Shown here piece after piece: positions 43,409 through 53,406 of a DNA stretch of 64,000 nt. Location of the stretch: contig NZ_KQ033912.1 of NCBI RefSeq assembly GCF_000969835.1, positions 248,001-312,000 on the forward strand, given 5' to 3'. Every line of letters starts with the position of its first letter. The stretch's first letter is position 1. The translations under genes and the position numbers were made by a program. Below the pieces are notes generated by a model. That model was not told the origin of the DNA, did not search any database, and was given only the letters and a program-made list of their open reading frames with translations. The stretch comes from Parabacteroides goldsteinii DSM 19448 = WAL 12034. Its GTDB lineage: Bacteria; Bacteroidota; Bacteroidia; Bacteroidales; Tannerellaceae.

Positions 43409-45250
43409 ATGAAAAAGCGGTTGTTATTCCTTCTGACAGTATTTATTGGCTGGCTTCCGGTCCTCGCCATTCAAAAGCCGGTCTTCATGTTATATCACCA
43501 TGCCTTAGCGAACGGGTGTTCGCTAACCGATTACCTTAAGGTAATTACTCATGGTTTGTTGCTGGATTGTACGGTTTCAGGGTATCTGACAGTTATTCCG
43601 CTTCTCTCTGTATTGATTTCCATCTGGTTACCGGGGAGGTTCTATCAGAAGTTCCTGAAAAGTTATTTTCTGATTATGGGAATCGTGGTTGCAGCCATCT
43701 TTGCGGTAGACGTTGCCCTGTATGGTTACTGGGGATTCCGGCTGGACGCCACCCTGTTCTTTTACCTGCAATCGCCCGCCGATGCCATGGCTAGCGTGCC
43801 GGTCGGTACATTCCTGCTTCAGTTCGCTCTTTTCGGGATCTATGCTTACGGGATATTCTGGCTGTTTAAACGGTTTATCGTACCTTTATTTCCCGCGACT
43901 CCGGCTTATAACAGATTGGGAGGAACAATCATAGTCCTGCTGCTCGCCGGTATCCTTTTCATTCCGATCCGGGGAGGCGTGACTACTTCAACTGCCAATG
44001 TCGGCATGGTCTATTTCAGCAAAAACCAGTTTCTGAACCACTCAGCGATCAATCCGGCATTCAGCCTGCTCGCTTCTCTCAGCAAACAACAGGATTTTGC
44101 CGCCCAGTTCAATTTCTTCCCGGAAGAAGAGAGAAAGGAGCGTTATGCCGCACTGACCCTTCCGGATGACAGCCTGACAAATAACACGGAAAAGGTCAAT
44201 CTGCTGACAACCGACCGTCCAAACATACTGATCATCTTGATGGAAAGTTTTACGGCAAACGCCATCGAAGCCGTGGGAGGAGAAGCGGGGATCACCCCGA
44301 ATCTGAACAGGCTAAGCAAAGAGGGGATCACCTTCACCAATATATATGCCAACTCCTTCCGTACCGACAGGGGGATTGTTGCCGTACTGAACGGTTACCT
44401 GGCACAGCCGACGACTTCTATCATGAAGTATCCCGCCAAAAGCCAGACACTTCCTTCTATCGCCAAAAGCCTGGGAGAACAGGGATATGTAGCCGATATG
44501 CTTTACGGAGGAGATATCAACTTTACGAATATGCAAAGTTACTTCTTCAGTTCGGGATACAGCCAAATCACTGCCGACCGTGACTTTCCACTCTCCAGCC
44601 GCCTCAGCAAATGGGGAGCAAACGATGATATTACATTCACTCATCTATACGAATCGATCAAAGACCGGGATGAAAAGACGCCGTGGCTCAGTACATTCCT
44701 GACATTGAGCAGCCATGAACCGTTCGAAGTGCCTTTCCACCATCTGGATGACCCGTATCTCAACTCCGTTGCATTTACCGACAGTTGCATCGGTAGCTTT
44801 GTAGATAAGCTAAAGGAATTGCCGACCTGGAAGAGCACACTGATCGTGCTGGTATCCGACCACGGTTTCCGTTACCCTTCAACACTGACGGATTACGAAC
44901 CCCGCCGTTTCCACATCCCGATGATCTGGTTGGGCGGAGCCGTTAAAGAGCCGATGGTGATCGACACCTATGCCAACCAGACAGACCTGGCTGCCACCCT
45001 ATTGTGCCAGCTGAACCTGCCGCACGACTCCTTCATATTCAGCCGCGACATACTCGATCCCGGCTCCCCCAAATACGCCTTCTACACCTTCCCCAACGGA
45101 TTCGGTTTCATCGACAGCACAGGCATTTCAGTATATGACAACGAAAGCAACAAACCTTTGCTCGAAACCCCGGTAACAAACAGCGAAACCCGCCTGAATA
45201 AAGGCAAAGTACTGTTACAAACGCTGTATGACGATTTGGGTAGCAGGTGA
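43409..45250 (+). CDS. LtaS-like sulfatase-fold membrane enzyme
   Basis: The 613-residue protein has four or five N-terminal membrane helices (to about residue 190) and a large extracytoplasmic alkaline-phosphatase/sulfatase domain like lipoteichoic-acid synthase. Key points are 'NILIILMESF' near 275, the nucleophile Thr in 'SFRTDRGIV' near 318, and the metal site 'VLVSDHGFRYP' near 485. Gram-negative members usually transfer phosphoglycerol or phosphoethanolamine to glycans or lipid A. The substrate is unknown here, and no neighbouring glycan genes help. Confidence 0.85.
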   Translation: MKKRLLFLLTVFIGWLPVLAIQKPVFMLYHHALANGCSLTDYLKVITHGLLLDCTVSGYLTVIPLLSVLISIWLPGRFYQKFLKSYFLIMGIVVAAIFAVDVALYGYWGFRLDATLFFYLQSPADAMASVPVGTFLLQFALFGIYAYGIFWLFKRFIVPLFPATPAYNRLGGTIIVLLLAGILFIPIRGGVTTSTANVGMVYFSKNQFLNHSAINPAFSLLASLSKQQDFAAQFNFFPEEERKERYAALTLPDDSLTNNTEKVNLLTTDRPNILIILMESFTANAIEAVGGEAGITPNLNRLSKEGITFTNIYANSFRTDRGIVAVLNGYLAQPTTSIMKYPAKSQTLPSIAKSLGEQGYVADMLYGGDINFTNMQSYFFSSGYSQITADRDFPLSSRLSKWGANDDITFTHLYESIKDRDEKTPWLSTFLTLSSHEPFEVPFHHLDDPYLNSVAFTDSCIGSFVDKLKELPTWKSTLIVLVSDHGFRYPSTLTDYEPRRFHIPMIWLGGAVKEPMVIDTYANQTDLAATLLCQLNLPHDSFIFSRDILDPGSPKYAFYTFPNGFGFIDSTGISVYDNESNKPLLETPVTNSETRLNKGKVLLQTLYDDLGSR

Positions 45251-45259
45251 AGAAAAATG

Positions 45260-45787
45260 CTACTCTGCGTCTTCGCTTACTTTCTTTTCATAAGCACTAC
45301 GCAGGCAGATAGTGATATAACCGAATAAGAGACCGATCGTACAATAAATCATCTCCGTCAGAGCTGCCGTAGCAAAAGTGGCATTCGGCACATAATTCAT
45401 AAAGGCGAAGAAAGCACCTGCACCAATAAACAACGCCGGTACTAAGGACAGCCATTCGCTCCGCTCACAGAAAATAGCACAGAAAGCAATCACTCCTACC
45501 GCCACAGGTACGGCAAAGAATCCCAGAGCAGGCGTCATCGCACCGCCTAGAACCATAATAACAATGGAGGCAGCAATACCGATCGCATAAGCAATAAAGG
45601 CTTTTATCCCTCCCCTCACCGTACAACCGGCCAGGAAGTAAACCGCCCACGACTGAAAAGAGATCCAACTAAAACCGACATTTCCTTCGGGAGGCACAGA
45701 GGTGTACAACAACTGGTCCAATGCCTGTATTAGGCATGCTAAAACACCAATAATCACGGGAATCAAAACAAACTTTTTTAGTGTCAT
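45260..45787 (-). CDS. DUF1097 membrane protein
   Basis: A 175-residue protein with about five membrane segments of the DUF1097/YcdZ family: 'GNVGFSWISFQSWAVYFLAGCTVRGGIKAFIAYAIGIAASIVIM' and later 'GFFAVPVAVGVIAFCAIFCERSEWLSLVPALFIGAGAFFAF'. The function of the family is unknown. A TATATTTG box on the minus strand at 45851-45858 is its likely -7 element. Confidence 0.85.
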   Translation of the reverse strand: MTLKKFVLIPVIIGVLACLIQALDQLLYTSVPPEGNVGFSWISFQSWAVYFLAGCTVRGGIKAFIAYAIGIAASIVIMVLGGAMTPALGFFAVPVAVGVIAFCAIFCERSEWLSLVPALFIGAGAFFAFMNYVPNATFATAALTEMIYCTIGLLFGYITICLRSAYEKKVSEDAE

Positions 45788-45850
45788 TGTGGTAAAAGAT
45801 TTAAATGAGTAATTAGATATAGAATATAGTGATTTTCGTACCTCTCACGG

Positions 45851-45858
45851 CAAATATA
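45851..45858 (-). promoter_or_regulatory. -7 promoter element of the DUF1097 gene
   Basis: TATATTTG on the minus strand, TAnnTTTG type, 64 bases before the start codon. Confidence 0.55.
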
Positions 45859-45982
45859 TTAATTTAACTGATAAAACACAACACGAAAAGACAGATAACA
45901 ACTTGTTATTGTGCAAAATAGACTATTCACATCACCCTGATATATATTCCCGACAGTCTAATAATTAACAGTTTCAGCCAAC

Positions 45983-46012
45983 AAAAAATGGCCGATCTCT
46001 TCAGACCGGCCA
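45983..46012 (-). terminator. Terminator after rny
   Basis: TGGCCGGTCTGAAGAGATCGGCCA folds into a GGCCG/CGGCC hairpin followed by T6 on the minus strand, 37 bases past the RNase Y stop. Confidence 0.8.
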
Positions 46013-46048
46013 CCTTAAATTTTAGTTTCAAATATATCCTAAAGGACT

Positions 46049-47587
46049 TTATTTCGCATAACTTACAGCACGGGTTTCGCGGATAACCGTAATCTTTACC
46101 TGCCCCGGATAAGTCATTTCGTCCTGTATCTTCTTTGCGATTTCGTTTGACAGGTTTTCCGTATCCTTGTCGTCGATCTTATCTGCCCCAACAATAACGC
46201 GAAGTTCGCGGCCTGCCTGGATAGCATAAGTCTTCACAACACCCGGATAAGAAAGAGCCAATTGTTCCAGATCGTTCAAACGTTTGATATAAGCCTCAAC
46301 GATTTCACGACGGGCACCCGGACGAGCTCCGGAGATAGCGTCACAAACCTGAACAATCGGTGCCAGCAATGTCTGCATCTCAACCTCATCGTGGTGGGCA
46401 CCTACTGCATTGCAAATATCCGGTTTTTCCTTATATTTTTCGCAAAGCTTCATACCCAGGATTGCGTGCGGCAATTCCGGTTCATCATCAGGCACCTTAC
46501 CAATATCATGTAACAAACCTGCACGTTTCGCTTTCTTCGGGTTCAATCCTAATTCAGAAGCCATCACGGCACAAAGGTTAGCCGTTTCACGGGCATGCTG
46601 CAACAGGTTCTGACCATAAGAAGAACGGTATTTCATCTTACCGATCATACGGATCAGTTCAGGATGCAGTCCATGAACACCCAGGTCGATCACCGTACGT
46701 TTACCGGTTTCAACCACTTCGTCTTCCACCTGTTTTTTAACTTTCGTCACCACCTCTTCGATACGGGCCGGATGGATACGTCCGTCCTGTACCAACTGGT
46801 GCAATGCCAGACGGGCAATCTCACGGCGAACCGGGTCAAAGCCGGAAAGAACGATCGCTTCGGGGGTATCGTCGACAACGATCTCAATACCGGTAGCTGC
46901 TTCCAGGGCACGGATGTTACGGCCTTCACGTCCAATGATACGTCCTTTGATCTCATCCGATTCGATATGGAATACGGTAATGGAGTTTTCGATAGCAGTT
47001 TCAGTCGCTACACGTTGGATAGACTGGATAACGATCTTCTTTGCTTCTTTATTAGCCGTCATCTTCGCTTCTTCCATGATTTCATTGATATAAGAAGTTG
47101 CTTCCGATTTGGCTTCGTCTTTCAACGATTCGATCAGGCGTTCTTTCGCCTCATCGGCAGAAAGTCCGGAAAGGGCTTCCAGCTGCTCGATCTCCCGTTG
47201 ATGAAGTTTTTCCAAATCCTGTTTTCTTCTATCTACCAATTCCAATTGAGTAGCCAGATTTTCTTTCACCGCATCAATCTCGCAGTTTTTACGCTGCAAA
47301 TCTTCCTGACGCTGGTTGAGTGTCAGTTCACGTTGTTTCAACTTACCTTCGGCCGACTGGATCTTTGCGTTCCTTGCCGATACTTGTTTTTCCAGATCCG
47401 CTTTCAGATGAAGGAATTTTTCCTTTACTTCCAGCAATTTGTTTTTCTTGATCACTTCCGCTTCCTTCTCGGCTTCCCTCAGTACGGAATCGTACCTCGA
47501 CTTCAGAAGAAAACGCATGCTCAACCACGTCAACAACCCTCCTATCAGGAGAGCTACAATTGATGATATGATTATATACACTGTCAT
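46049..47587 (-). CDS. rny: Ribonuclease Y
   Basis: RNase Y is a membrane-anchored endonuclease that starts mRNA decay. The 512-residue protein has an N-terminal membrane helix (residues 3-24), a long coiled coil (about 30-170), a KH domain ('[31 protein letters not shown]' near 213-243) and an HD domain ('[10 protein letters not shown]' near 357, 'GAHHDEVE' near 393). The C-terminal domain ends '[18 protein letters not shown]', which is typical. The zapA operon is 100 bases upstream, with a terminator in between. Confidence 0.95.
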   Translation of the reverse strand: MTVYIIISSIVALLIGGLLTWLSMRFLLKSRYDSVLREAEKEAEVIKKNKLLEVKEKFLHLKADLEKQVSARNAKIQSAEGKLKQRELTLNQRQEDLQRKNCEIDAVKENLATQLELVDRRKQDLEKLHQREIEQLEALSGLSADEAKERLIESLKDEAKSEATSYINEIMEEAKMTANKEAKKIVIQSIQRVATETAIENSITVFHIESDEIKGRIIGREGRNIRALEAATGIEIVVDDTPEAIVLSGFDPVRREIARLALHQLVQDGRIHPARIEEVVTKVKKQVEDEVVETGKRTVIDLGVHGLHPELIRMIGKMKYRSSYGQNLLQHARETANLCAVMASELGLNPKKAKRAGLLHDIGKVPDDEPELPHAILGMKLCEKYKEKPDICNAVGAHHDEVEMQTLLAPIVQVCDAISGARPGARREIVEAYIKRLNDLEQLALSYPGVVKTYAIQAGRELRVIVGADKIDDKDTENLSNEIAKKIQDEMTYPGQVKITVIRETRAVSYAK

Positions 47588-47620
47588 TTTACTTATAATT
47601 TAAATTCATATATATAAAAC

Positions 47621-47662
47621 AAAAAAAGCACTACAATACACGACAACCGTGCAGAGCAGTGC
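47621..47662 (-). terminator. Terminator after zapA
   Basis: GCACT and AGTGC enclose a second small hairpin (CACGG/TCGTG), followed by T7 on the minus strand. It ends the zapA transcript before rny. Confidence 0.7.
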
Positions 47663-47690
47663 GGAAACTCTTCTTACAATTATATTATAA

Positions 47691-47987
47691 TTACTTATCC
47701 TTCAAATACTGTTCCAACTCACCCGTGAGTTCCTGTATCTTATCTGTAATAGGACTTGTATCGTTTTTATCTTCCAATTGCAAATTAGTCATAGACAATT
47801 GAAAAGCAACCATGGCTAACAAATCTTTTACATCCACATCGGACTGAGCAAAATTTTGCCGATACTGATTGATCTTATTACGTATCTGCTTGGCGGCATC
47901 CCGCGCCAACTGCTCGTCTTTCCGATCAATCCAAAGACCGTAACTCTTTTCGGCTATATCTAAATGTATAAGAAATTTATCGTCCAT
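47691..47987 (-). CDS. zapA: Cell-division protein ZapA
   Basis: I use ATG 47987 ('MDDKFLIHLDIAEKSYGLWIDRKDEQLARDAAKQI'), the normal Bacteroidetes ZapA start. The 98-residue product has the ZapA pattern: a small N-terminal beta/alpha part with the 'E...RdAAk.in..i' helix, then a helical dimerisation tail. ZapA bundles FtsZ filaments. The coiled-coil gene upstream is separated by five bases and is probably cotranscribed. Confidence 0.85.
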   Translation of the reverse strand: MDDKFLIHLDIAEKSYGLWIDRKDEQLARDAAKQIRNKINQYRQNFAQSDVDVKDLLAMVAFQLSMTNLQLEDKNDTSPITDKIQELTGELEQYLKDK

Positions 47988-47992
47988 CGCTT

Positions 47993-48286
47993 CTATTCGT
48001 TTAATAGTGCAATGCACTTGTCTACTTCCCGCACTAACTTCGATAAACGCATCCTTGCACTTTTCATTTCCCCTTCATTTACGGAAACGACTCTTGCTGT
48101 CAGCAGTTTATCGCATTTGGTATTCAACTCTTCAATCGTTTTTATTGCCTGCTTCAGTTCTGCTTCCTTATGGTTCAAAACAGTTGTGAGCTCGTCGATC
48201 TTATGGTTTTGCTTATTACATAATTCCATTAAATCACGAACTCTAACCTCAAATACAGCCAACAATCTCTTTTGATCTTCGGTCAT
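47993..48286 (-). CDS. Coiled-coil protein upstream of zapA
   Basis: From ATG 48286 ('MTEDQKRLLAVFEVRVRDLMELCNKQ') a 97-residue, almost wholly helical protein is encoded, with heptad-like 'KIDELTTVLNHKEAELKQAIKTIEELNTKCDKL'. In Bacteroidetes this small gene normally precedes zapA. A ZapB-like role is suggested by the pairing, not by clear sequence similarity. Confidence 0.75.
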   Translation of the reverse strand: MTEDQKRLLAVFEVRVRDLMELCNKQNHKIDELTTVLNHKEAELKQAIKTIEELNTKCDKLLTARVVSVNEGEMKSARMRLSKLVREVDKCIALLNE

Positions 48287-48376
48287 TTCACACCAAATTC
48301 TAGACAAAAGTAAAATTTAGAATTGAATTAAACAACAAGGCGGTCTGTTTTTTTAAACAGAAAACATCCAAACACA

Positions 48377-48408
48377 CAAAAGGCCGTCCAAATAATATCC
48401 GAACAGCC
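48377..48408 (-). terminator. Terminator after the DUF2582 gene
   Basis: On the minus strand GGCTGTTCGG pairs with TTGGACGGCC (several G-U pairs), then a TTTTG tail. Confidence 0.6.
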
Positions 48409-48434
48409 CTCCTAACCAAGTATCGGTTACGCGA

Positions 48435-48635
48435 TTAGATCAACGCAACAAATAATTCACCTTCAATCTCTTCGAAAGACAACTTTCCTTCTTTTGCTAA
48501 CCAACCAAATGCAGCATACATGTCTTTTTCTGCTTTGATCTTAGTTGCTTTCTTTACTGCCTTAACACTCATTTTTCCGCCTTCGTTTAAAACTGTCCAA
48601 ACAAGGCCGGCGTTTGTACCAATCAATTCGATCAT
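48435..48635 (-). CDS. Small winged-helix protein (DUF2582)
   Basis: A 66-residue protein forming one winged helix: 'NAGLVWTVLNEGGKMSVKAVKKATKIKAEKDMYAAFGWLAKEGKLSFEE'. The DUF2582 family is common in Bacteroidetes and usually monocistronic and highly expressed. DNA or RNA binding is likely by fold; its targets are unknown. Confidence 0.85.
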   Translation of the reverse strand: MIELIGTNAGLVWTVLNEGGKMSVKAVKKATKIKAEKDMYAAFGWLAKEGKLSFEEIEGELFVALI

Positions 48636-48764
48636 TTTCTTTTTCGTTTTGTTAATTCGTTAACGGGGGCAAATTTATAGATTAATCGATTAAAACAAAA
48701 GGAAATAGATGTTTTTTAGCATAAAAACGGGTGTTTTTGAGGTTTCTAAACATAATTAACGCGT

Positions 48765-49454
48765 TTATAACATAATTTTCACTCTACTTTCAGGCGTAAT
48801 CAACTCCATTTCCAAATTAGTTGTTGATACATATCGGGTTAATAGGGACACCCCATAGGTCAACGCCTCTTGCAGGCCATCTTTTCCGGAGTATCCGTTT
48901 ATAATCATTAACAGCTTTCCCGTATTCATGTCGATCTTGGTTCGTTCTTCATCGCTGGTCGGAGTACCAACGCCTCCCTGATTATCGCGATAGACCGGGA
49001 GGCCGGCTATATTCAGTTCGCCACGGCCTATTCCATGATAAATCTCGCCTTCCCGACCGACACCCAGCACCAGATCTCCGTCAATCTTACCGGCATCGAA
49101 CCCGCCGATAGAATAACCGCTCTGAATAGATAGGAGATTGATTATATCGACCAATGTATCTATTTTATATAAGGGTAATTCTCGGAGGATACGCCGGCGA
49201 AGCGCTTCCGCCGAAGGACGGTAACGGTTCGGATCTTTCCCCAGACGCTTATAAGCCTGCCTGGTTGCCTGGATAGGAGGAAATTTGTTTATATCTTCCA
49301 GTTTGCAGGTTGTGCGGATATGGGTTTCCACTTCTGTTATTTCTTTCCACAATTGTTCGTCCGAAACGGTGTTTACCACGTCGCATTCCACAACGGCGAC
49401 ATGCAGGTCCGGGCAAGCCTTCGCTATTTCTTCCGAGATAGAAACATGTATCAT
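48765..49454 (-). CDS. B3/4-domain protein
   Basis: The 229-residue protein contains the B3/4 domain also found in the beta subunit of phenylalanyl-tRNA synthetase: 'RQAYKRLGKDPNRYRPSAEALRRRIL' and 'LVDIINLLSIQSGYSIGGFDAGKIDGDLVLGVGREGE'. Stand-alone members may edit mischarged tRNA, but this is not established for the type seen here. It follows pgeF with a six-base gap and probably shares its transcript. Confidence 0.8.
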   Translation of the reverse strand: MIHVSISEEIAKACPDLHVAVVECDVVNTVSDEQLWKEITEVETHIRTTCKLEDINKFPPIQATRQAYKRLGKDPNRYRPSAEALRRRILRELPLYKIDTLVDIINLLSIQSGYSIGGFDAGKIDGDLVLGVGREGEIYHGIGRGELNIAGLPVYRDNQGGVGTPTSDEERTKIDMNTGKLLMIINGYSGKDGLQEALTYGVSLLTRYVSTTNLEMELITPESRVKIML

Positions 49455-49460
49455 ATAGTA

Positions 49461-50219
49461 TTACTCTTTAATCATTATACCGGACAGGATACGTCCGCTT
49501 TTTATTCCCACCCGGCGGGCGGAGAAAAAATCTTCATGATGCTGATAGGTGCAGATTCCGGAAACTTCAATACGCTCCGGCAATAATCCGGATTGCAGCA
49601 ACTGGATACGGTTTGCCTCCCAGAGGTCGATATGGGCTTTACCGGTCTGAGCGTTTCGTTCCATGATACGATTCATATCCACACGAGTCTCCCTGAAAGC
49701 ATCGACCACCTCCTCGCCCACCTCGAAAGCCTCCTTACTGATCGACGGGGCGATACCCGCCATCATCAGGGCAGGATCACAGGAATAACGGTCCGCCATA
49801 CAACGGATGGTTTTAGCAACGATCTGCTTTACCGTTCCCCGCCATCCGGCATGGATAGCCGCCACCACTTTCTTATCCGGCGCATAGACCAGAACCGGGA
49901 CACAGTCTGCCGTAGAGACAGCGATGCAGATTCCCGGTATATCCGTCACCAGTGCATCTTTTCCGTACATCTCCTGCTGTTGGGCATCAATACAACTTAT
50001 TTCCGCTTCATGCACCTGACAAGGCGCAAAAATCCTTTCGGGAGAAATTCCCATTGCATCCGAAAGAAGCTGACGGTTCATCCGGACGGAAGCCGGATCG
50101 TCACCGCTGAACTCTCCCGGATTCATCGTCGCATAATTACCCTGGCTCACTCCTCCGTGACGGGTCGTTATAAAATGAGAAATGTTGCATTCTCCGCTTA
50201 ATCCGGAGAATTGCAACAT
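49461..50219 (-). CDS. pgeF: Laccase-domain protein (PgeF/YfiH family)
   Basis: I set the start at 50219 ('MLQFSGLSGECNISHFITTRHGGVSQG'); the longer frame lies inside obg. The family motifs are 'CQVHEAEI', 'TADCVPVL' and 'AAIHAGWRGTV', the Cys and His residues of the zinc/purine-hydrolase site. E. coli YfiH (PgeF) corrects peptidoglycan precursor errors, and other members are purine nucleoside phosphorylases. The true substrate here is open. It lies ten bases after obg. Confidence 0.9.
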   Translation of the reverse strand: MLQFSGLSGECNISHFITTRHGGVSQGNYATMNPGEFSGDDPASVRMNRQLLSDAMGISPERIFAPCQVHEAEISCIDAQQQEMYGKDALVTDIPGICIAVSTADCVPVLVYAPDKKVVAAIHAGWRGTVKQIVAKTIRCMADRYSCDPALMMAGIAPSISKEAFEVGEEVVDAFRETRVDMNRIMERNAQTGKAHIDLWEANRIQLLQSGLLPERIEVSGICTYQHHEDFFSARRVGIKSGRILSGIMIKE

Positions 50220-50229
50220 TTCTACTGTA

Positions 50230-51387
50230 TTACTTTTCAGTTTCTTCATCTTCGTCGTCCCACTCGTATTCTTCATACTCTTCATCCGGATCGTCATCGT
50301 CGACAGGAAAGACGAAATCATCGTCATCATCATCCAGCGGTATCGAACTGACATCGATGTTCTGGTGGACGATGTTCTCGACTTCGTGGAAGGTTTCCTT
50401 ATTCAGTTCCTTCCACAACAGGTCTTTCAACTCCGTAATACCCTGCTGGGTAATGGAAGAGATAAACACATGCGGAATGCCTTCGGGTAAATCCTCCGAC
50501 AGGGCTTCGATCAGCTCGTCATCCAGCATATCACTCTTGGTGATTGCCAGCACACGGCTTTTACCCAACAATTCGGGATTGTATTTTACCAGTTCGTTAT
50601 GAAGGATCTCGTATTCCTTTTTAATATCGTCGGTATCCGCCGGAATCATAAACAGAAGCAGCGAGTTTCGTTCGATATGGCGAAGGAAACGGAGTCCGAG
50701 ACCTTTCCCTTCACTGGCACCTTCAATAATACCGGGAATATCGGCCATCACGAATGAACGATGGTCACGATAACTTACGATACCCAGGTTCGGTTCCAGT
50801 GTCGTGAACGGATAGTTCGCAATCTTCGGCTTAGCTGCTGATACGACAGAAAGCAAAGTCGACTTTCCGGCATTCGGAAAACCTACCAGCCCCACATCTG
50901 CCAACAACTTCAATTGCAGGATGACTTTGCGTTCCTGAGCCGGTTCGCCCGGTTGAGCATAACGGGGTGCCTGGTTGGTTGATGTCTTGAAATGCCAGTT
51001 GCCTTGTCCGCCACGACCACCTTTCAGCAGCATAACTTCCTGTCCGTCTTCGGTCACGTCGCAGATATATTCGCCGGTTTCGGCATCATATACTACAGTT
51101 CCGCACGGCACTTCGATCACCCGATCTTCACCGTCTTTTCCGAAACTGCGCTTGGCACTGCCGCCTTCGCCGTTCGTTGCCATGATATGACGTTCGAACT
51201 TCAGATGCAGGAGGGTCCAGTAATTCCGGTTGCCACGAAGATACACATGGCCTCCTCGCCCCCCGTCGCCTCCGTCGGGGCCTCCTTTCGGAATATATTT
51301 CTCACGACGAAAGTGAGAAGACCCTCTTCCGCCCTTTCCCGAGCGGCAATAGATCTTTACGTAATCTACAAAGTTTGATTCAGCCAT
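50230..51387 (-). CDS. obg: GTPase Obg
   Basis: Obg is an essential GTPase for 50S ribosome assembly and stress responses. The 385-residue protein has the glycine-rich Obg fold ('[43 protein letters not shown]'), the G domain ('[11 protein letters not shown]' near 168, 'DIPGI' near 214, 'TKSD') and a very acidic C-terminal tail ([28 protein letters not shown]). That tail is longer than in many homologues. It is transcribed before pgeF; a repeat separates it from adk. Confidence 0.96.
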   Translation of the reverse strand: MAESNFVDYVKIYCRSGKGGRGSSHFRREKYIPKGGPDGGDGGRGGHVYLRGNRNYWTLLHLKFERHIMATNGEGGSAKRSFGKDGEDRVIEVPCGTVVYDAETGEYICDVTEDGQEVMLLKGGRGGQGNWHFKTSTNQAPRYAQPGEPAQERKVILQLKLLADVGLVGFPNAGKSTLLSVVSAAKPKIANYPFTTLEPNLGIVSYRDHRSFVMADIPGIIEGASEGKGLGLRFLRHIERNSLLLFMIPADTDDIKKEYEILHNELVKYNPELLGKSRVLAITKSDMLDDELIEALSEDLPEGIPHVFISSITQQGITELKDLLWKELNKETFHEVENIVHQNIDVSSIPLDDDDDDFVFPVDDDDPDEEYEEYEWDDEDEETEK

Positions 51388-51390
51388 AAA

Positions 51391-51468
51391 AAATAATTAT
51401 TTAATGTGATAATATGCCAATGTGCCAATGAAGAAACCCTTATTGGCATATCGGCACATTGTTTAATT
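51391..51468. repeat. Interspersed palindrome, TGTGCCAAT family, copy 3
   Basis: GATAATATGCCAATGTGCCAATG faces TATTGGCATATCGGCACATTG in the obg-adk gap, 15 kb from the other two copies. It is shorter than copies 1 and 2 but clearly the same module. Confidence 0.8.
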
Positions 51469-52037
51469 TACAAATTATTGATCGCTTCTTTGATACGATC
51501 GAAGATTTCTTCGACTGTACCCATTCCGTGGATACCGACGTGTTTGCCTTCTCCCACATAGTAATCTGCCAAAGGTGCTGTCTGTTTGTGATAAACATCC
51601 AGTCTCGATTTGATTGTTTCGAGGTTATCGTCCGAACGTCCCGATACTTTGCCGCGTTCCAGCAGACGAGAAATCAGTTCTTCTTCTTCAACCTGCAGGT
51701 TCAGCATCACTGAAACATCCGTACCGCGTTTGTTCAGCATTTCTTTCAATGCTTTTGCCTGCGGGATAGTACGGGGGAAACCATCGAAGATAACACCTTT
51801 TGAACTGGCTTTGCTGTCCAATACTTTGGCAAGCATATCAACGATCAGTTCATCCGGTACAAGCTGACCTTTTTCAATATAATCCTTAGCGATCTTACCA
51901 AGTTCGGTTTCACCTTTCATTTCAGCACGCAATACATCACCAGTTGAAATGTGATCCAAACCATACTCTTTAATGATCAACTCACTCTGTGTTCCTTTTC
52001 CTGAACCCGGAGCTCCAAAAATAACAACGTTCAACAT
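51468..52037 (-). CDS. adk: Adenylate kinase
   Basis: Adk converts AMP and ATP to two ADP. The 189-residue protein has the P-loop 'FGAPGSGKGTQ' at residues 6-16, 'ISTGDVLRAEM' for AMP binding and 'VIFDGFPRTIPQA' near 82. 'LLERGKVSGRSDDN' forms the short lid; the longer zinc-type lid is absent, which gives the short form usual in Bacteroidetes. Confidence 0.96.
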   Translation of the reverse strand: MLNVVIFGAPGSGKGTQSELIIKEYGLDHISTGDVLRAEMKGETELGKIAKDYIEKGQLVPDELIVDMLAKVLDSKASSKGVIFDGFPRTIPQAKALKEMLNKRGTDVSVMLNLQVEEEELISRLLERGKVSGRSDDNLETIKSRLDVYHKQTAPLADYYVGEGKHVGIHGMGTVEEIFDRIKEAINNL

Positions 52038-52101
52038 AATATTGTTCCTTATTTATAAATGTATTTTTCAGTTATCAAACTCACCTGTAAGCTGTCATCT
52101 G

Positions 52102-52644
52102 TCAACTATTAACTGTCACCTTGTAAATATCCCGGTAGGCACGCCCCATTTCATCATAATCCAGCCCGTAACCGACAATAAAGTCGCTTGGTATCTGCAA
52201 ACCGACATAGTCAGGCTTCAGATCGCATTTCAGGGAATCGGGTTTGAAGAGCATGGTTGCCAGCTTGACATCCGCCGCACCGTCATTTCTCAGCTTATCC
52301 ATAACAAACTGCATGGTGTAACCGGTATCGATAATGTCTTCCAGCAGGATCAGGGTACGTCCTTTCACATCGGCCTGCACCGGCATAATCTCACGAACAA
52401 CTCCGGTGCTATTAAGGCCACGATAAGAAGAATAGCGGGCAAACGTAATTTCGTAGTAGGTGTCCATCTGCCGCATCAGTTCTGCGGTAAACATGAACGC
52501 CCCGTTCAATATGCCTACGAACAGAGGGTTAGTATCTCCTACATCTGCCTTAATCTGTTTAGCCATCTTCGCAATGGCATCCTTGATCTCCTTCTCCGGG
52601 ATAAACAGTTCAAATTCTTTATCTTTTAATCGGATCTTGTCCAT
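52102..52644 (-). CDS. hpt: Hypoxanthine phosphoribosyltransferase
   Basis: A 180-residue salvage enzyme with the PRPP-binding motif 'RTLILLEDIIDTGYTMQFV' near residues 94-112 and the upstream 'PLFVGILNGAFMFTAELMRQM'. It converts hypoxanthine and/or guanine to IMP/GMP. It lies upstream of adk in the same direction, with 64 bases between. Confidence 0.93.
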   Translation of the reverse strand: MDKIRLKDKEFELFIPEKEIKDAIAKMAKQIKADVGDTNPLFVGILNGAFMFTAELMRQMDTYYEITFARYSSYRGLNSTGVVREIMPVQADVKGRTLILLEDIIDTGYTMQFVMDKLRNDGAADVKLATMLFKPDSLKCDLKPDYVGLQIPSDFIVGYGLDYDEMGRAYRDIYKVTVNS

Positions 52645-52704
52645 ATACCGTTTATTTTTCGAGGGAGCAAAGGTACAATATTTTCAGTGAAGCACAAAAA
52701 GATT

Positions 52705-53406
52705 TTACTTCCTGCTTTCAGTCAGGATATTTCCGTCCATCATGCGGATTAAACGTCCTGCCATCCGGGCATTTTCTTCCGAGTGTGTCACCATGACGAC
52801 AGTTGAACCTTCCTTGTTGAGTTCGAGAAGCAGATTCATGACTTCGTTTCCGTTCACCGAATCCAGGTTTCCGGTCGGTTCGTCCGCCAGGATGATCTTG
52901 GGATTCGTTACAATGGCACGGGCAATAGCCACGCGCTGTTGCTGTCCGCCGGAAAGCTGCTGCGGATAATGTTCCGTACGATGGGCAATCTGCATCCGGT
53001 CGAGTGCGGCATTTACCCTCGCAACCCGTTCCTTTACCGGGACTCCGGCATATAAAAGAGGCAATTCTACATTCTCAAAGACCGTCAGTTCGTCTATCAG
53101 GTTAAAACTCTGAAAGACAAATCCCAGATTACCGTTCCGCAAGTCTGTCCGGTTATTCTCCGTATAACGTGAAACTTCTTCTTCCAGAAACCACAACTCG
53201 CCGGATGTCGGATTATCCAGCAACCCCAACAGGTTCAGTAATGTCGATTTACCACAACCCGAAGGCCCCATTACTGCAACGAACTCTCCCTGGTTTATTT
53301 CCAGATTAATACCGTTCAAGGCTGTAGTCTCAACACTCTCCGTACGAAATACTTTCGTTAAATTTACTGCTTTTATCATGATGCTTATTTTATTATTCTT
53401 ATTCAT
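52705..53406 (-). CDS. ABC transporter ATP-binding protein (MacB/LolD type)
   Basis: A 233-residue ABC ATPase with Walker A 'GPSGCGKST', signature '[14 protein letters not shown]', Walker B '[12 protein letters not shown]' and the H-loop 'VTHSEE'. This type pairs with FtsX/MacB-like permeases. It follows the two permease genes (the first ends at 53407, directly adjacent), so the three form one transporter operon. An in-frame ATG at 53376 ('[11 protein letters not shown]') is the likelier start; the upstream ATG at 53406 is possible. Confidence 0.93.
   Translation of the reverse strand: MNKNNKISIMIKAVNLTKVFRTESVETTALNGINLEINQGEFVAVMGPSGCGKSTLLNLLGLLDNPTSGELWFLEEEVSRYTENNRTDLRNGNLGFVFQSFNLIDELTVFENVELPLLYAGVPVKERVARVNAALDRMQIAHRTEHYPQQLSGGQQQRVAIARAIVTNPKIILADEPTGNLDSVNGNEVMNLLLELNKEGSTVVMVTHSEENARMAGRLIRMMDGNILTESRK

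Noticed and set aside
46595..47563. 322-codon frame antisense to RNase Y
   Set aside because: Phe-rich composition from the reverse of the coiled-coil coding strand; no domain.
47588..47690. Possible 6S RNA downstream of zapA
   Set aside because: The gap holds only a 100-base AT-rich stretch with a terminator; no long imperfect hairpin is visible.
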